Of a DNA stretch of 64,000 bases, positions 24,162 through 35,366 are shown in pieces. Below the pieces are notes generated by a model, which did not search any database, was not told where the DNA came from, and saw nothing but the letters and a program-made list of their open reading frames with translations. Origin of the DNA: Annona cherimola (taxonomy: Eukaryota > Streptophyta > Magnoliopsida > Magnoliales > Annonaceae); assembly GCA_030490835.1 (NCBI GenBank), contig CM059971.1:49586012-49650011 (forward strand), given 5' to 3'. The number at the start of each line of letters is the position of its first letter. The first letter of the stretch is position 1. The translations under genes were made by a program, and so were the position numbers.

Positions 24162-25529
24162 TGTTGAGATTATTGATCATGTGCTTATCGAATAGAATGA
24201 TTAATTTGATTTTGATGATTAACAAATAATTAAAATATCATTAAAAAGGATCTAACACATTTGTCTAAGTGTTCTCAGATATTTTGTCTCTAATTATGTG
24301 TATGAAAATGAGAATGTGAAATAATTTAAGTTTCAAGAGTTCTAGTTGATGAATTGCAAGTTCAGCAAAGTGAAGTCTCAGCCCAAGTCGACTTCACTTG
24401 CGACTTGGGTGAAGTCTCAGACCCAAGTCGACTTCGCCTGCGACTTCGGACAGACAGCAAGGTGAAGTCTCAGACCCAAGTCGACTTCGCCTGCGACTTC
24501 GGACAGACAGCAAAGTGAAGTCTCATCCCAAGTCGACTTCGCCTGCGACTTGGGTGAAGTCCCAGACCCAAGTGGACTTCACCTGCAACTTCGAAGGCAA
24601 AATTCTGGACAGCAAGTTTTTACAAGGCGAAGTCGCATCCCAAGTCGACTTCACCCATCCGAAGTCGACTCCACTCATCCGAAGTCGACTCCACTTGCGA
24701 CTTCAACTCGTAACGGTCGAAAATCCGAACGTTGGAGCTCTAGATGCGCGTGAACCTCCACTCCAACGGCTAGAACCTTTTTTCCTCTATATATACCATT
24801 GAAGAATGAAAGTGAAGAGAAGAGAGAAGGAGAAAAGAAAGAGGAAAACACAAGTTGAGCTTTCATCTTCTTATATTCATGTGTATTGAAGATATTTGAA
24901 TAACTATTGAAGCTTCCAAGTGCTACAACTTTCAAGTGCGCTTCCAAGTTTATCATCTACATGACAAGGAGCTTCCGGTGCTTAATCGAATACACATTGT
25001 AAAGTGTAATTTCTCTTTTGTTTATTTTATTTTGTGTTGTTGCCTTGAATCGGTGTTGGAGACCGAATTCAAGAAGAAGCAAAACAGGGGGTTGGTTTGA
25101 GTTTGTCTCACTAACGGGTTTTGCTTGATTGGTTGGAGTTTGTCTCACCAATCGTTTGGACTTGGTTGGTTGGAGTTGGTCTCACCAACAAGTGATTGTT
25201 GTATATGCCCCCTAGAGCTAGAATCTAGAAGAGAGCGGGTGCTCTAGATTGTATTGAAAATACAATAGTGGAACCCAAGACACAACGGGTGTGTGCTTGG
25301 AAGAGTGGAGTAGGGAAGGTTGCCCGAACCACTATATATCGTTGTCTCTTGTTTGGTTTGATTGTTTACATTTTTATATTCCATTTACACCCTCTCATTC
25401 TATCTCATATCACGTTTCATCAAGGGGATTGAAATTACAAGGGGTTAAGTTTTAACTTACCAAAGAATTTTTCAAGAACCCAATTCACCCCTCCCCTCTT
25501 GGGTTTTGCCATTAAACTCGGGGCCAACA
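24162..25529 (+). repeat. 5' LTR of GAG-only element
   Basis: TGTTGAGATTATTG...GGGGCCAACA. The dyad array lies at 24363-24715, with a 54-bp unit present twice (about 24411 and 24465). TATA-like CTATATATA at 24786. An A/G-rich transcribed-looking stretch follows. Ends with the same CCCCTCCCCTCTTGGG block as the pol-bearing Copia LTR. Confidence 0.95.
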
Positions 25530-25531
25530 AG

Positions 25532-25543
25532 TGGTATCAGAGC
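25532..25543 (+). promoter_or_regulatory. Primer-binding site, initiator tRNA-Met type
   Basis: TGGTATCAGAGC, two bases after the 5' LTR, is the standard plant Copia primer site complementary to the 3' end of initiator methionine tRNA. Confidence 0.95.
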
Positions 25544-25583
25544 AGGCCTCTATCTTATTTGAGGTGATCTCTTCTATATTTCT

Positions 25584-27251
25584 ATGGCAACCTACTTAAC
25601 TTCTGTACCTGCATTTGCCGAAGGCCAATCATTTTTAAGGCCACCTCTATTTGATGGCAATAATTTTAGTTATTGGAAGTTAAGGATGAAACAACTCATT
25701 ATGGCAACTAATATGAACTCTTGGATAGCCATACAAGATGGTATTACCTTACCAAAGGGGGACAAAGCGTCCACTTGGACAAAAGAAGAAACTATGTCCA
25801 TCCAAAGTAATGCCAAAGCTATGAATTTCTTATTTTGTGCATTGACCGCAGCGAAATTTGATAGAGTTTCTTCATGCACAACGGCCAAAGAGATATGGGA
25901 TAAATTGGTATCTATTTATGAGGGTTCCTCCCAAGTAAAGGGAACTAAAAGGAATATCCTTGTTGGTGATTTTGAAAGATTTCAAATGTTAGATGGTGAA
26001 TCAATTTCAGAAATGTATGCTAGATTTTCTAAAATCACTAACGCTCTTAAAGGCCTAGAAAAGCCAATTTCTGAAAGTGAGCAGGTTATGAAGATACTTA
26101 GAGCATTGCCAAACTCATGGAATGAAAAGATCACAGCTATTGGGGAGGCAAAGGACTTAAACAAGCTCAAAGTAAATGACTTGATTAGCTCACTCATGTC
26201 TCATGAGCTCATCAAAAACAAGAAAGAGGAATCTCAAAGAAGTAAGAAGTCTATTGCGCTCAAAAGTATGATGAAGAGCTCAAGTGAATCTACATCAAGC
26301 TCATACGAATATTCTAGCTCAAAGAAGAAAATGAAGAATAGAAGAAAGAAATTTCCAAAGTGTTATAAATGTGGTGGTCTTGGACATATACAAATCGAAT
26401 GTACCACCCCGGATGATTTGGAAATTCAAAATAAGAGAAGTTTTTCAAAGAGACAAGCTAGAAGAATGCTTAAAAAGAGATATACTACCTCAAGTTCTAG
26501 CACCTCATCGAGCGAAGGAGAAGATGCAGTAAATTGGGCAAGAATTTGCTGCATGGCCATTGTAGAAGATGAAAAGAAAACTTGCCAAAATTTTGAGGAA
26601 AGTGATGCATCTACGGATATCGAGGTAAACTCATCTGACTCTTATTCATCTTCTAATGATTGTTCTAAATGTAATGAGTTGAATGATTTACAACAAACTT
26701 ATGACTCATTATTTGATGAATTCAAAAGCCTTGGTACCAAATATGTTCAAAAGAAAAGGAAATTCGATACAACTGCCATTGCAAATGGAAAATTGGCAGA
26801 GGAGAATGCATCCTTGCAAAATGATATAAATGCCTTGAAAAATGAAACAGAAACATTGAGAAAGGAGAACCAAAATTTGAAGGATTCATTGGCTAAGTTC
26901 TCCAACATGGGAGAAAATGTGCAGAAATTTTTGAGATTGACCACTCAAGTTAATAAGAGAGGTCTTGGATTTGTAAAGCACATCAATGTTAAACCAAATA
27001 AAACAAACTCTCCTATTTGGATTAAAGCTTCTAGTACATCAAATGTGAGGGGACATTTTAAGAAGCTTGTTGATAAATCATTGACAAATATACCTACTTG
27101 GCAACCAAAGAGTTATCATGGTACTCCAACCTATGCTAGAATCACTTGCCATTATTGTAATAAGTTTGGACACAAAATATATCAATGCAAGGCAAGAAAG
27201 ATGGTTTACAATGGAGTCAAATTAGCTTGGATGCCAAAGAGACATATCTAA
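25584..27251 (+). CDS. Intact Copia GAG polyprotein, 555 residues
   Basis: Nucleocapsid/capsid protein that packages retroelement RNA into cytoplasmic virus-like particles. The N-terminus carries the Copia GAG signature (PLFDGNNFSYWKLRMKQLI, about residues 22-41), then a UBN2-type capsid region (AKEIWDKLVSIYEG, LRALPNSWNEKITAI). Two CCHC zinc knuckles are visible: CYKCGGLGHIQIEC at about residues 260-273 and CHYCNKFGHKIYQC at about 522-535. A Ser/acidic stretch and a predicted coiled coil (residues about 385-450, rich in N, E, L, K) lie between them. The start is the first ATG after the primer site. There are no stops or frameshifts, unlike every other retroelement gene here. Two knuckles and the coiled coil fit Sirevirus GAG. 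Confidence 0.95.
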   Translation: MATYLTSVPAFAEGQSFLRPPLFDGNNFSYWKLRMKQLIMATNMNSWIAIQDGITLPKGDKASTWTKEETMSIQSNAKAMNFLFCALTAAKFDRVSSCTTAKEIWDKLVSIYEGSSQVKGTKRNILVGDFERFQMLDGESISEMYARFSKITNALKGLEKPISESEQVMKILRALPNSWNEKITAIGEAKDLNKLKVNDLISSLMSHELIKNKKEESQRSKKSIALKSMMKSSSESTSSSYEYSSSKKKMKNRRKKFPKCYKCGGLGHIQIECTTPDDLEIQNKRSFSKRQARRMLKKRYTTSSSSTSSSEGEDAVNWARICCMAIVEDEKKTCQNFEESDASTDIEVNSSDSYSSSNDCSKCNELNDLQQTYDSLFDEFKSLGTKYVQKKRKFDTTAIANGKLAEENASLQNDINALKNETETLRKENQNLKDSLAKFSNMGENVQKFLRLTTQVNKRGLGFVKHINVKPNKTNSPIWIKASSTSNVRGHFKKLVDKSLTNIPTWQPKSYHGTPTYARITCHYCNKFGHKIYQCKARKMVYNGVKLAWMPKRHI

Positions 27252-27887
27252 GGTGGAACCAAGTCTCCTTGAGTTCCTATGCATTATGGTACTAACATTC
27301 ATGGACCCATAGCACGGGTACCAAAAGAAAAGAAGATATCATATTTGTGATGCAGGTTTTTATTTCAAAGCTATCTAGAGAATGGAGGAGCATGAATTGC
27401 AAAAGAAAGGGGGAGTTGAGCAAAATGGCAATGATAACTTTAGTCAAAGGTAAGTGAAGGTATGTTGCTCTCCCAAAGAAACTAATAAAACAAGTGGTAC
27501 CATAGTCAAAATAATTAATAAAGAAATTATTGCGCTTATTGATCATATGCTTGACTCAAATGAATGATTAGTATGAAAAGGGGGAGAAAGAGTGTAGTAT
27601 GAACCTATCTTTTAAAGCCTCATTTGTACTACCTATTTTATATGTCCCATTGAACCCCATTGTGCTACCTTTTTGTATTGATTGACAAAAAGGGGGAGAG
27701 AGTATGAAAATATCTTAAAGAGAATAATATTGCATATAACTTAGGGGGAGAAGTATTTCCATGAAAAGAATATATATTATTGCGCTTATTGATGAAAATC
27801 ATAATCTTCATATATACATATTTGTGTTTCATTTGAGAAAGGAAGATATTTCAATTAAGTTTTGTCAATCATCAAAAAGGGGGAGAT
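27252..27887 (+). promoter_or_regulatory. Post-GAG region with five polypurine tracts
   Basis: Noncoding. GAAAGGGGGAG near 27405, AAAAGGGGGAGAAAG near 27577, CAAAAAGGGGGAGAG near 27687, TTAGGGGGAGAAG near 27744, and the LTR-abutting CAAAAAGGGGGAGAT at 27873-27887. Only the last is placed to prime the LTR. Confidence 0.85.
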
Positions 27888-29202
27888 TGTTGAGATTATT
27901 GATCATGTGCTTATCGAATAGAATGATTAATTTGATTTTGATTATTAACAAATAATTGAAATATCATTAAAAAGGATCTAACACATTTGTCTAAGTGTTC
28001 TCAGATATTTTGTCTCTAATTATGTGTATGAAAATGAGAATGTGAAATAATTTAAGTTTCAAGAGTTCTAGTTCATGAATTGCAAGTTCAGCAAAGTGAA
28101 GTCTCAGCCCAAGTCGACTTCACTTGCGACTTGGGTGAAGTCTCAGACCCAAGTCGACTTCGCCTGCGACTTCGGACAGACAGCAAAGTGAAGTCTCATC
28201 CCAAGTCGACTTCGCCTGCGACTTGGGTGAAGTCCCAGACCCAAGTGGACTTCACCTGCAACTTCGAAGGCAAAATTCTGGACAGCAAGTTTTTACAAGG
28301 TGAAGTCGCATCCCAAGTCGACTTCACCCATCCGAAGTCGACTCCACTCATCCGAAGTCGACTCCACTTGCGACTTCAACTCGTAACGGTCAAAAATCCG
28401 AACGTTGGAGCTCTAGATGCGCGTGAACCTCCACTCCAACGGCTAGAACCTTTTTTCCTCTATATATACCATTGAAGAATGAACGTGGAGAGAAGAGAGA
28501 AGGAGAAAAGAAAGAGGAAAACACAAGTTGAGCTTTCATCTTCTTATATTCATGTGTATTGAAGATATTTGAATAACTATTGAAGCTTCCAAGTGCTACA
28601 ACTTTCAAGTGCGCTTCCAAGTTTATCATCTACATGACAAGGAGCTTCCGGTGCTTAATCGAATACACATTGTAAAGTGTAATTTCTCTTTTATTTATTT
28701 TATTTTGTGTTGTTGCCTTGAATCGGTGTTGGAGACCGAATTCAAGAATAAACAAAACAGGGGGTTGGTTTGAGTTTGTCTCACTAACGGGTTTTGCTTG
28801 ATTGGTTGGAGTTTGTCTCACCCATCGTTTGGACTTGGTTGGTTGGAGTTGGTCTCACCAACAAGTGATTGTTGTATATGCCCCCTAGAGCTAGAATCTA
28901 GAAGAGAGCGGGTGCTCTAGATTGTATTGAAAATACAATAGTGGAACCCAAGACACAACGGGTGTGTGCTTGGAAGAGTGGAGTAGGGAAGGTTGCCCGA
29001 ACCACTATATATCGTTGTCTCTTGTTTGGTTTGATTGTTTACATTTTTATATTCCATTTACACCCTCTCATTCTATCTCATATCACGTTTCATCAAGGGG
29101 ATTGAAATTACAAGGGGTTAAGTTTTAACTTACCAAAGAATTTTTCAAGAACCCAATTCACCCCTCCCCTCTTGGGTTTTGCCATTAAACTCGGGGCCAA
29201 CA
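27888..29202 (+). repeat. 3' LTR of GAG-only element
   Basis: Near-identical to 24162-25529 but with one copy of the 54-bp dyad unit instead of two, and a handful of substitutions spread along its length. Ends GGGGCCAACA before TSD GATGG. Confidence 0.95.
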
Positions 29203-29207
29203 GATGG

Positions 29208-29875
29208 ATAGTTAGGATGAATTGAATTCTAAACTGTATTGTTTCTTGGTTCTTAGAATATTTAGGAATGAATATTTAAGCTTATATATATGATTGCATA
29301 TAATTTACCTTTGCATGTGTGAGTTTAATGCTTTTACAAGATTAGCTACCTTGTAAGATGATTTAATTGGTCTATTTACCCTTGAAAAAAGGAGATATTT
29401 GCCACCTGTGTAGTCATTATACAGGTTATGAACTTATCAATTTCACTTTATTTAATGGCATGGGAACATAGCACTTAAATAGGGTGTAATTAGCTTTATA
29501 TACTGTTGGAAGACATATATGAAGATACATGAATTTGGGCTAGTAAATTCATATGCAATTCGCTTAACAGGAACCAGAGCAATATAGTTTAGATTCAAGG
29601 ATTCCGATCTATCCATCTGTCATCCCTAATCAGTAAACTCGCTTTTAGTATCTAGTAGTCTCGTGATCTCTACTATGATTTCTTTTTCACAATCGTTAGC
29701 TTAGTTAAATCACAAAATCAGAATTTCACAACCTTCGAAAGCAGTTAAGCTAAATAATAATTCCGGTTAACAATTCCTCGTGGGAACGATACTCTACTCA
29801 CTCTTTATTACTTGACACGGCACGTATACTTGCATAAATAGCGAGCAATTTAATAGACATATACGCAGCTCGTCA
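29208..29875 (+). repeat. Gypsy 3' LTR, second part
   Basis: Continues the Gypsy LTR after the GAG-only insertion. Compared with the 5' LTR it has an extra stretch of about 50 bp near 29277-29325 and lacks about 80 bp near 29405. Ends GCTCGTCA before TSD ATAGA (29876-29880). Confidence 0.92.
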
Positions 29876-30533
29876 ATAGACACTCAAGCAAACGTGAAAG
29901 CAAGTAAGATAGAGCAGAAAAAGAGGAAAGAGAAGCTACTAAGATCTATATTCCACTTTCTTCTACTTTTGAGTGATCTATAACTTTTGAAGGAAGAACG
30001 AGCTTCCAACTTCCTATTTTCTTCAACGCCAATCGATTCGTCACTTCTACAAATTCTTCCTCGAGCTGAAACTTGCCTACACAAATCTGTAAAGTGTAGA
30101 TTTCTTTCATTTCAATTTGTTATTTAGTTTTTGATACTTGGTTTGATTTTGGTGTTTCAAACCAAGTAATAGCAAAGTAGCGTTGTGACTAGAGTGGGAC
30201 TCGTCACCTACTTGTGCTAAGTATTGTATATGCCCCCTAGAGCTGAAATCTAGAAAAGAGCATATGCTCTAATTGTATTCGCGGAATACATAGTTGAACC
30301 CAAGTCACAAGGAGTGTGAGCTTGGAAGAGTGGAGTAGGGAAGGTTGCCCTTACCACTATAAATCTTGTCCATTGATTCTTATTTCCACTTTCACTATCT
30401 TATTGTTTTCCATTTGTTTCATTAAAGGGGACTAAACCAAACCGGGGTAAAGTTTTCAGTTTAAGTTGAAAAATTTTAAATACCCAATTCACCCCTCCCC
30501 TCTTGGGTAATTGTCATTAACTCGGGGCCAACA
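29876..30533 (+). repeat. Copia 3' LTR, second part
   Basis: Begins with the repeated ATAGA, then continues the LTR of 13786. Contains the GTAAAGTGTAGA, ATGCCCCCTAGAGCT, GGAAGAGTGGAGTAGGGAAGG and CCCCTCCCCTCTTGGG blocks shared with the GAG-only LTR. Ends GGGGCCAACA at 30533. Total LTR length without the Gypsy is about 1.72 kb. Confidence 0.9.
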
Positions 30534-31968
30534 AGTATATGATATTAGATGAAAGCATGTACTTGCATGTCCTTTGATCATAAAAAACTCATAAATAGGA
30601 AAAGCATTTGTAAGAAAAATCTTTTGGTTTCAAATATTTTTAACGATGTTTTATCGTTCAAAGATTATTTGCAAAACGGTTAGAAAATATTGTTATTTCA
30701 AATATTTTCCTTGAATACTTCAAATGATTTATGAAATATAAATGTTTTAAGGTTGGCCATCCTTACAAAACGTTTTGAGTATAGATCTCGTTAACATAGG
30801 TTAAGCCCAGTTTTCAAGATTTGAAAGGAATACAGGCTGAGGTCTGTGGTATTTTATGAAAGCATGCTAATATCAAGTTTTCAGAAAAAGGACACAGACT
30901 ATGGCTGTGGTTTTTATAAAATCATGCTAGCATGTGAATGTGAAGGAAAAGTGTACACAAGGATTATGTACTAGGTCTACTGTAAAGGATATGCAAGCCG
31001 GACGCGGTTGCAAATTGGGCCCCCTTTGCATAGGCTGAGTCGCTTGAATAAGGCTAAATGCTGGCGGCGCCCTCCTAGAAATGGGAGATGGACACGGATA
31101 GCCGCCTGGCTCGTGAGCTATCACCTGGAAGGGTTTCTCTCCTAAGGAAGGATGATCACTTGATAAGTTTCACCTACCAGATAGACAGAGACGTATTACA
31201 TGTTGCATATTCTTAAAAAAGGTTTTATGAAAAGTATTTTAGGACATGAGAATGTCCTACGAGAAAAGGAGTTTTGATGAAAAATATTTTAGAACATAAA
31301 TATGTTCATGAAAAAAGAATTTATATGTCAAGTTTTACAAGCATATGTTTTCCATGAATTGGGATTATGAAATGTTTATGAAAGGTTTTTATGTAAAGGT
31401 TTTTATGTAAAGGTTTCCTCCAATTGCTAGTCAAATGCTTGTTAAGCGTCTACTACTGAAAGGTGAGAAATGCATTTAAAATGAAAAATGTTTGCTTATT
31501 GAGTTTCGACTCATGTTTTGTTTTCCCCAACCATAGACAAGTACAGCACAGGCCACACAGGAAAGGAAAAGAGTATGAAGAAAACTTTTCAACAAGCTGG
31601 TCTATATATGGTATGAATGATTATATGGAATTTTCAAAATATGTATGTATGAAATGTTTAGATTGAAAGAACTTGTGATGTAGATAAGTCAGTTATTATG
31701 ATATGAATAATATATGTGAAATTGATATCAAGAATGTGTTCATATATGATAATATGATGTTATGTAATGAGATATTATAAGTATCATGTGTAAAGTTGAT
31801 GACAAGTGTTTGTTATATGATGAAAGAAAAGGAATGAAAGAAAAAAAAATTTGGACGAGATACAATTAAAAATCCTGCCGTGTGATCAGGACAACAATCC
31901 TCGTCACGTTTACCAATCAATAAAGATCCCGGAGTAAGGCTTCTAGGCACCCGGGTCGGGGCGCCACA
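30534..31968 (+). mobile_element. Long-LTR family, copy E (right part)
   Basis: Contains the same blocks as the 3' part of copies A and B (AAATGTTTGCTTATTGAG, then GTTTCGACTCATG, a predicted acceptor CCCCAACCATAG at 31537, GGACGAGATAC near the end) and ends GGGGCGCCACA. Its left part was separated by insertion of the Copia element and lies off-window to the left. No gene. Confidence 0.82.
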
Positions 31969-32200
31969 ATATATGAGATAATTATCCTCAATATATTAAC
32001 ATTTTCTAATCCTCATTAAGCCTCTTTAATCACATTGACCCATATCGGCTTATAAACATTATTCATAATCATTTTCCCTAATTGCAATAAATCATAAATA
32101 TTGCAAATGAAAATCATTCATAATTCCACTAAATCATACATGATCCATATTTATATGCCAATTGCATATATATAAGCCTTACTTGGGTCCGAGTATCACA
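31969..32200 (-). mobile_element. Long-LTR family, copy F (5' end only)
   Basis: Minus strand: begins TGTGATACTCGGACCC at 32200, which matches the TGTGATACCC start of copy B. Broken at 31968/31969 by copy E, with a likely ATATA target duplication whose partner is off-window. The rest lies to the left of the window. Confidence 0.75.
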
Positions 32201-35200
32201 ACTATACCCATATCATATCCTTGTCCACATATTCATCTTACCATTTTTACATAAAGAGGGGCTTGCATAACCTTTTATATGCCATTTTAGCAACCTGAAA
32301 TTAATTCGTTTTATAAAATCAACTTATTGGGTTGGCCATCCTTAAACCCCTTTAGAAATATCCATGTAAATATTTTCAAAACATTTTTGAAATATTTTCC
32401 TTTTTAAGGAAATTAAAACTTTTCTAACATTATTTCAAACCAATGAACCATGTCCAAACCATTGTTTATGTTTAAGTGTCCTAGCATGGAAAACCAATCT
32501 TTTTCCATAATTTAAATTCTTTTTTCTTTTTCTTTCGTAAACATACTTGATTTTCATAAAATCTCATAGGAGTAAACTCAAACTCGTTTGTAAGTATTTC
32601 TTCATGAAAAAGGGTCTAAAATTCTTTTGCCTTTATAAAACCTATTTGAAAATAGCATCATAAAGAACTTGCTTACTTGTAAGCAAATTCTTAAAATCAT
32701 CATCATAAATCATTCCTAATCTTTGCAACACTTGTAATAAAATAATTATCTTAAAAAGTGTTGTTTGCTTCCCATGAAGTAATCCTTAAGGCTTTTCATT
32801 AAAGTCATCCTTTTCCAAAACTTATGGCTTTTCATTAAAACCATCATTTTCAAAACTTGTGCTTGCCCATTCGTAATAAATTCATAAAACATCAGCTTAA
32901 ACATATTCAACCATTTCAATACATAAGAGAAAATCAATATTTTGGAAAGTTCGCTTGCTTACCTGAGATAGCCTTAACCTCCTTCTTCCATACTTTTTCT
33001 TGCCTTTGCCTAGATAAATGAAAATGATTTTTTATTCATATACATCAATTTTAAATGCTTGCATCCCTTAGGATTTTTCAACCTACATGAATCTACTTGG
33101 ATTTACATTGAACTAGCTTAACTCACTTGTCTTTCAAGTCGGATGTTCATAAATAATAATATAACGTATCCATCACATCATCCATTCATTCCATTTTTAA
33201 TACCCTTATTTAGGGTAAACATTTCAAAGATATAATAATCTTTTATTAAATCATCATATGGAGGTTCATTACCTCCCATTTATCATTTTTCACAGATTCA
33301 AAGTCTATAAAATAATTGTAATTTACTCCCCCCACTAAACATAGCACAAGACAAGTGCTAAACTCACTTGCGTGGGAGTCACCACCGCGGCGCCCCTTGG
33401 CCACGCCTAGGCGCCAAATCTCTGGCCACCCTTAAACGTCCACACCTTAGGTTCCAAAAAAATCATATTTTTTCCCTTTCATTTCAGCCCTTGCTGAACG
33501 TCCCATGTGCCCTAAATTTAGGGTCTTTTACCCTTTAATTCATCCATGTATTATTTGATTTGGTCCATGTACAAATTTCATCTCAAAAGAGTGGAATTCT
33601 CATCATATAGTTAACCTTAGGTTTAGACCTTCCTAAGGTTCTTAAATCTTGCCAAATCAAAATATATAAATCATAGATTCATTAATCATAATTTAAACAT
33701 ATAGCATGCTTAAAACAGCAACATATTTGGAAATTTTCCAAAAATTCCAGCTAGGTATTCTTAGGGTAATTAACCCTAAGTTATGTATAACTTCATTGAA
33801 CCCTTGAATTGAATCCTTTCATTCATTCATCATTTAGTACCCTAATTAAGGGTATCATAACTCATCATTTAGGGTTCATAATGGATCAAATTTATGATCC
33901 ATAAATAAAGGTAAGAAACTTAGAATTAAAGGAATCATACTTGCTTTCAATACTTACTTAGAGCTGTGAACTTTTGCTCCAATTCTTCCTAGCTTGGTTT
34001 CTTACCTTTCTTCTCCTCTTTTCCTTCTCTTTCCTTCTCTTTTTCCTTTGCTTGGACGTTCATACCTTACTGCCCTTTGTTTTCCTCTTTTTTTCCTAGA
34101 TTTTCTCCCTTTCTCTCTCTCTCTCTCTCCTCTCTTTGTTAGACGTCCCAGCAGCCTTGATGCCCATTTTCTTCTTTTTTTCCCTCCTTTCTTGTTGCTC
34201 ATGAAACCTCTTTATATATTGTTGAGATTTACCCTTGGTTAGCCATCATTTAACCATGATTAGAGGCACTTAATTGGCCTTGGTTAGGTGTCACAATATG
34301 GACCATCCAAGTGTCCCTTCCTCTTGCTTTTTGGCTATTCAATTTGAGCCATACATGTGTCCACTTTTCATCCATATGATCACCATCATTATTCGTGCAT
34401 TTTTGCATTTTCTAAAATCACAAAATTGCTCTAACTTACCCCATTTTGACCCCTCAAAAGTAGGTCCTCAAAGTCAATCATACATTAATCCAAATGCATC
34501 CTACGATGACACAAGTTCACATTATCCATGCATTTTTGCATTTTTTAAATTAAAAATTCACTCATTTCACCCTAGGTTGACATGTGTCCAACTGAATTAA
34601 ATTTATCAACTTTAGCATTAATTGCATTGATTCCAAACGGATCCTACGATGAAATGTGTCTCACTTGCTTTTCAAAAATTAACTCTTCATTAATTTGGTT
34701 AACTTTAAATCTTGCTCAACGAATCTCGTTTCGACATGTGTCACTTGTCACTTTCGGTTTATTAATGGCATATCACTTTTCATGAGAAAAAGTCAACCGC
34801 TTTCGTCCTTTTGTGATTAAGCAATTTTCATAATAATTAGCTTAATCAAACTCATCCATAAGATTCACCATATTGTTTTAACTATTCATGATGAATTTCA
34901 TCCTAAAATGACCTTTCTATCATAAGTTATAGTCATTTGAGTTTAACTCTTGGATTTGGATGAAAATAAATAAATATCACTCTAATCTCATCATAATTTC
35001 ATAATCCATTTCATTCATAAGGTTGGGTACAACATCATGTGCTTACCTTTCAAATTTCACCTTATTCTGCCTTATAGGCGTCAAGTTATGAATTTTCTAA
35101 CATTTATCACCTTAAATCCATAATTATCATCATAACCTTCATTAATTAAATCATAATATATGAGGTAATTATCCTTAATATATTCACATTTTCTAACCCT

Positions 35201-35366
35201 CGTTAGGCCTCTTTGAGCACATTAACTCATATTGGGCTAAAGTGATTAACTTAACCACCTTACTTAGTCATTGGCCCTAATCTCATCTCTCCACTTGAAT
35301 CATATAATTAACAACAATTACATGCCTAGATTACATTTATGAGTCACATTTGTTTTAGGTATCACA
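32201..35366 (-). mobile_element. Long-LTR family, copy D (5' and middle part)
   Basis: Minus strand: begins TGTGATACCTAAAAC at 35366 and runs left to 32201, where copy F inserted. Its 3' end is off-window. Shared blocks with copy B include GACGCCTATAAGGC near the 5' end. Signals on the minus strand: TATATAAA at 34218-34210, donor TAAGTAAGT with GT at 33957-33956, acceptor TTATCTAG at 33011-33010, predicted 47-bp exon 33009-32963 ending CAG before GTAAGCAAGC. Apparent plus-strand open frames here (for example at 33994) are not genes. Confidence 0.8.

Larger units (their letters stand above)
24162..29202 (+). mobile_element. GAG-only, nonautonomous Copia (Sirevirus-like) element, TR-GAG type
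   Basis: 5041 bp with LTRs of 1368 and 1315 bp, target duplication GATGG at 24157-24161 and 29203-29207, initiator tRNA-Met primer site, one intact GAG gene and five polypurine tracts, but no protease, integrase, RT or RNase H. Only 636 bp separate the GAG stop from the 3' LTR. GAG-only elements with LTRs are known in plants as TR-GAG. By eye the LTRs differ by about a dozen substitutions plus one 54-bp unit, so this is the youngest insertion in the nest. Confidence 0.93.
14854..29875 (+). mobile_element. Athila-like Ty3/Gypsy retrotransposon with nested element in its 3' LTR
   Basis: LTRs begin TGATAACTCG and end GCTCGTCA, with the target duplication ATAGA at 14849-14853 and 29876-29880. 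Between them lie a tRNA-Asp-type primer site, gag, and pol in the order protease, RT, RNase H, integrase, about 1.4 kb of noncoding sequence, and a polypurine tract. Gag and RT motifs, the primer type and the pol order fit the Athila group. No envelope-like gene is readable after integrase. All genes carry stops or frameshifts. Confidence 0.92.
1139..30533 (+). mobile_element. Sirevirus-like Copia element, 5' truncated, heavily nested
   Basis: The element contributes integrase and RT (1139-2818), the rest of RT plus RNase H (10128-11109), a third ORF (11867-13347), polypurine tracts (13346-13785) and a 3' LTR (13786-14853 and 29876-30533). Everything between these parts is later insertion. 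Features seen that fit the Sirevirus (SIRE/Maximus) group are pol followed by an extra ORF, several polypurine tracts before the 3' LTR, and LTR ends TGTTG...CCAACA. GAG, protease and 5' LTR are absent, either off-window to the left or deleted. Stop codons and frameshifts in all its genes make it dead. Confidence 0.85.

Noticed and set aside
24363..24715. Possible CRISPR-like array of regularly spaced palindromes
   Set aside because: The context is a plant LTR. The spacers are as repetitive as the repeats, spacing is irregular, and no cas genes are present.
33994..34242. Leu/Phe/Ser-rich frame with apparent membrane segments
   Set aside because: Translation of a pyrimidine tract in the minus-strand predicted first exon of LTR copy D; no family match and not kept in other copies.
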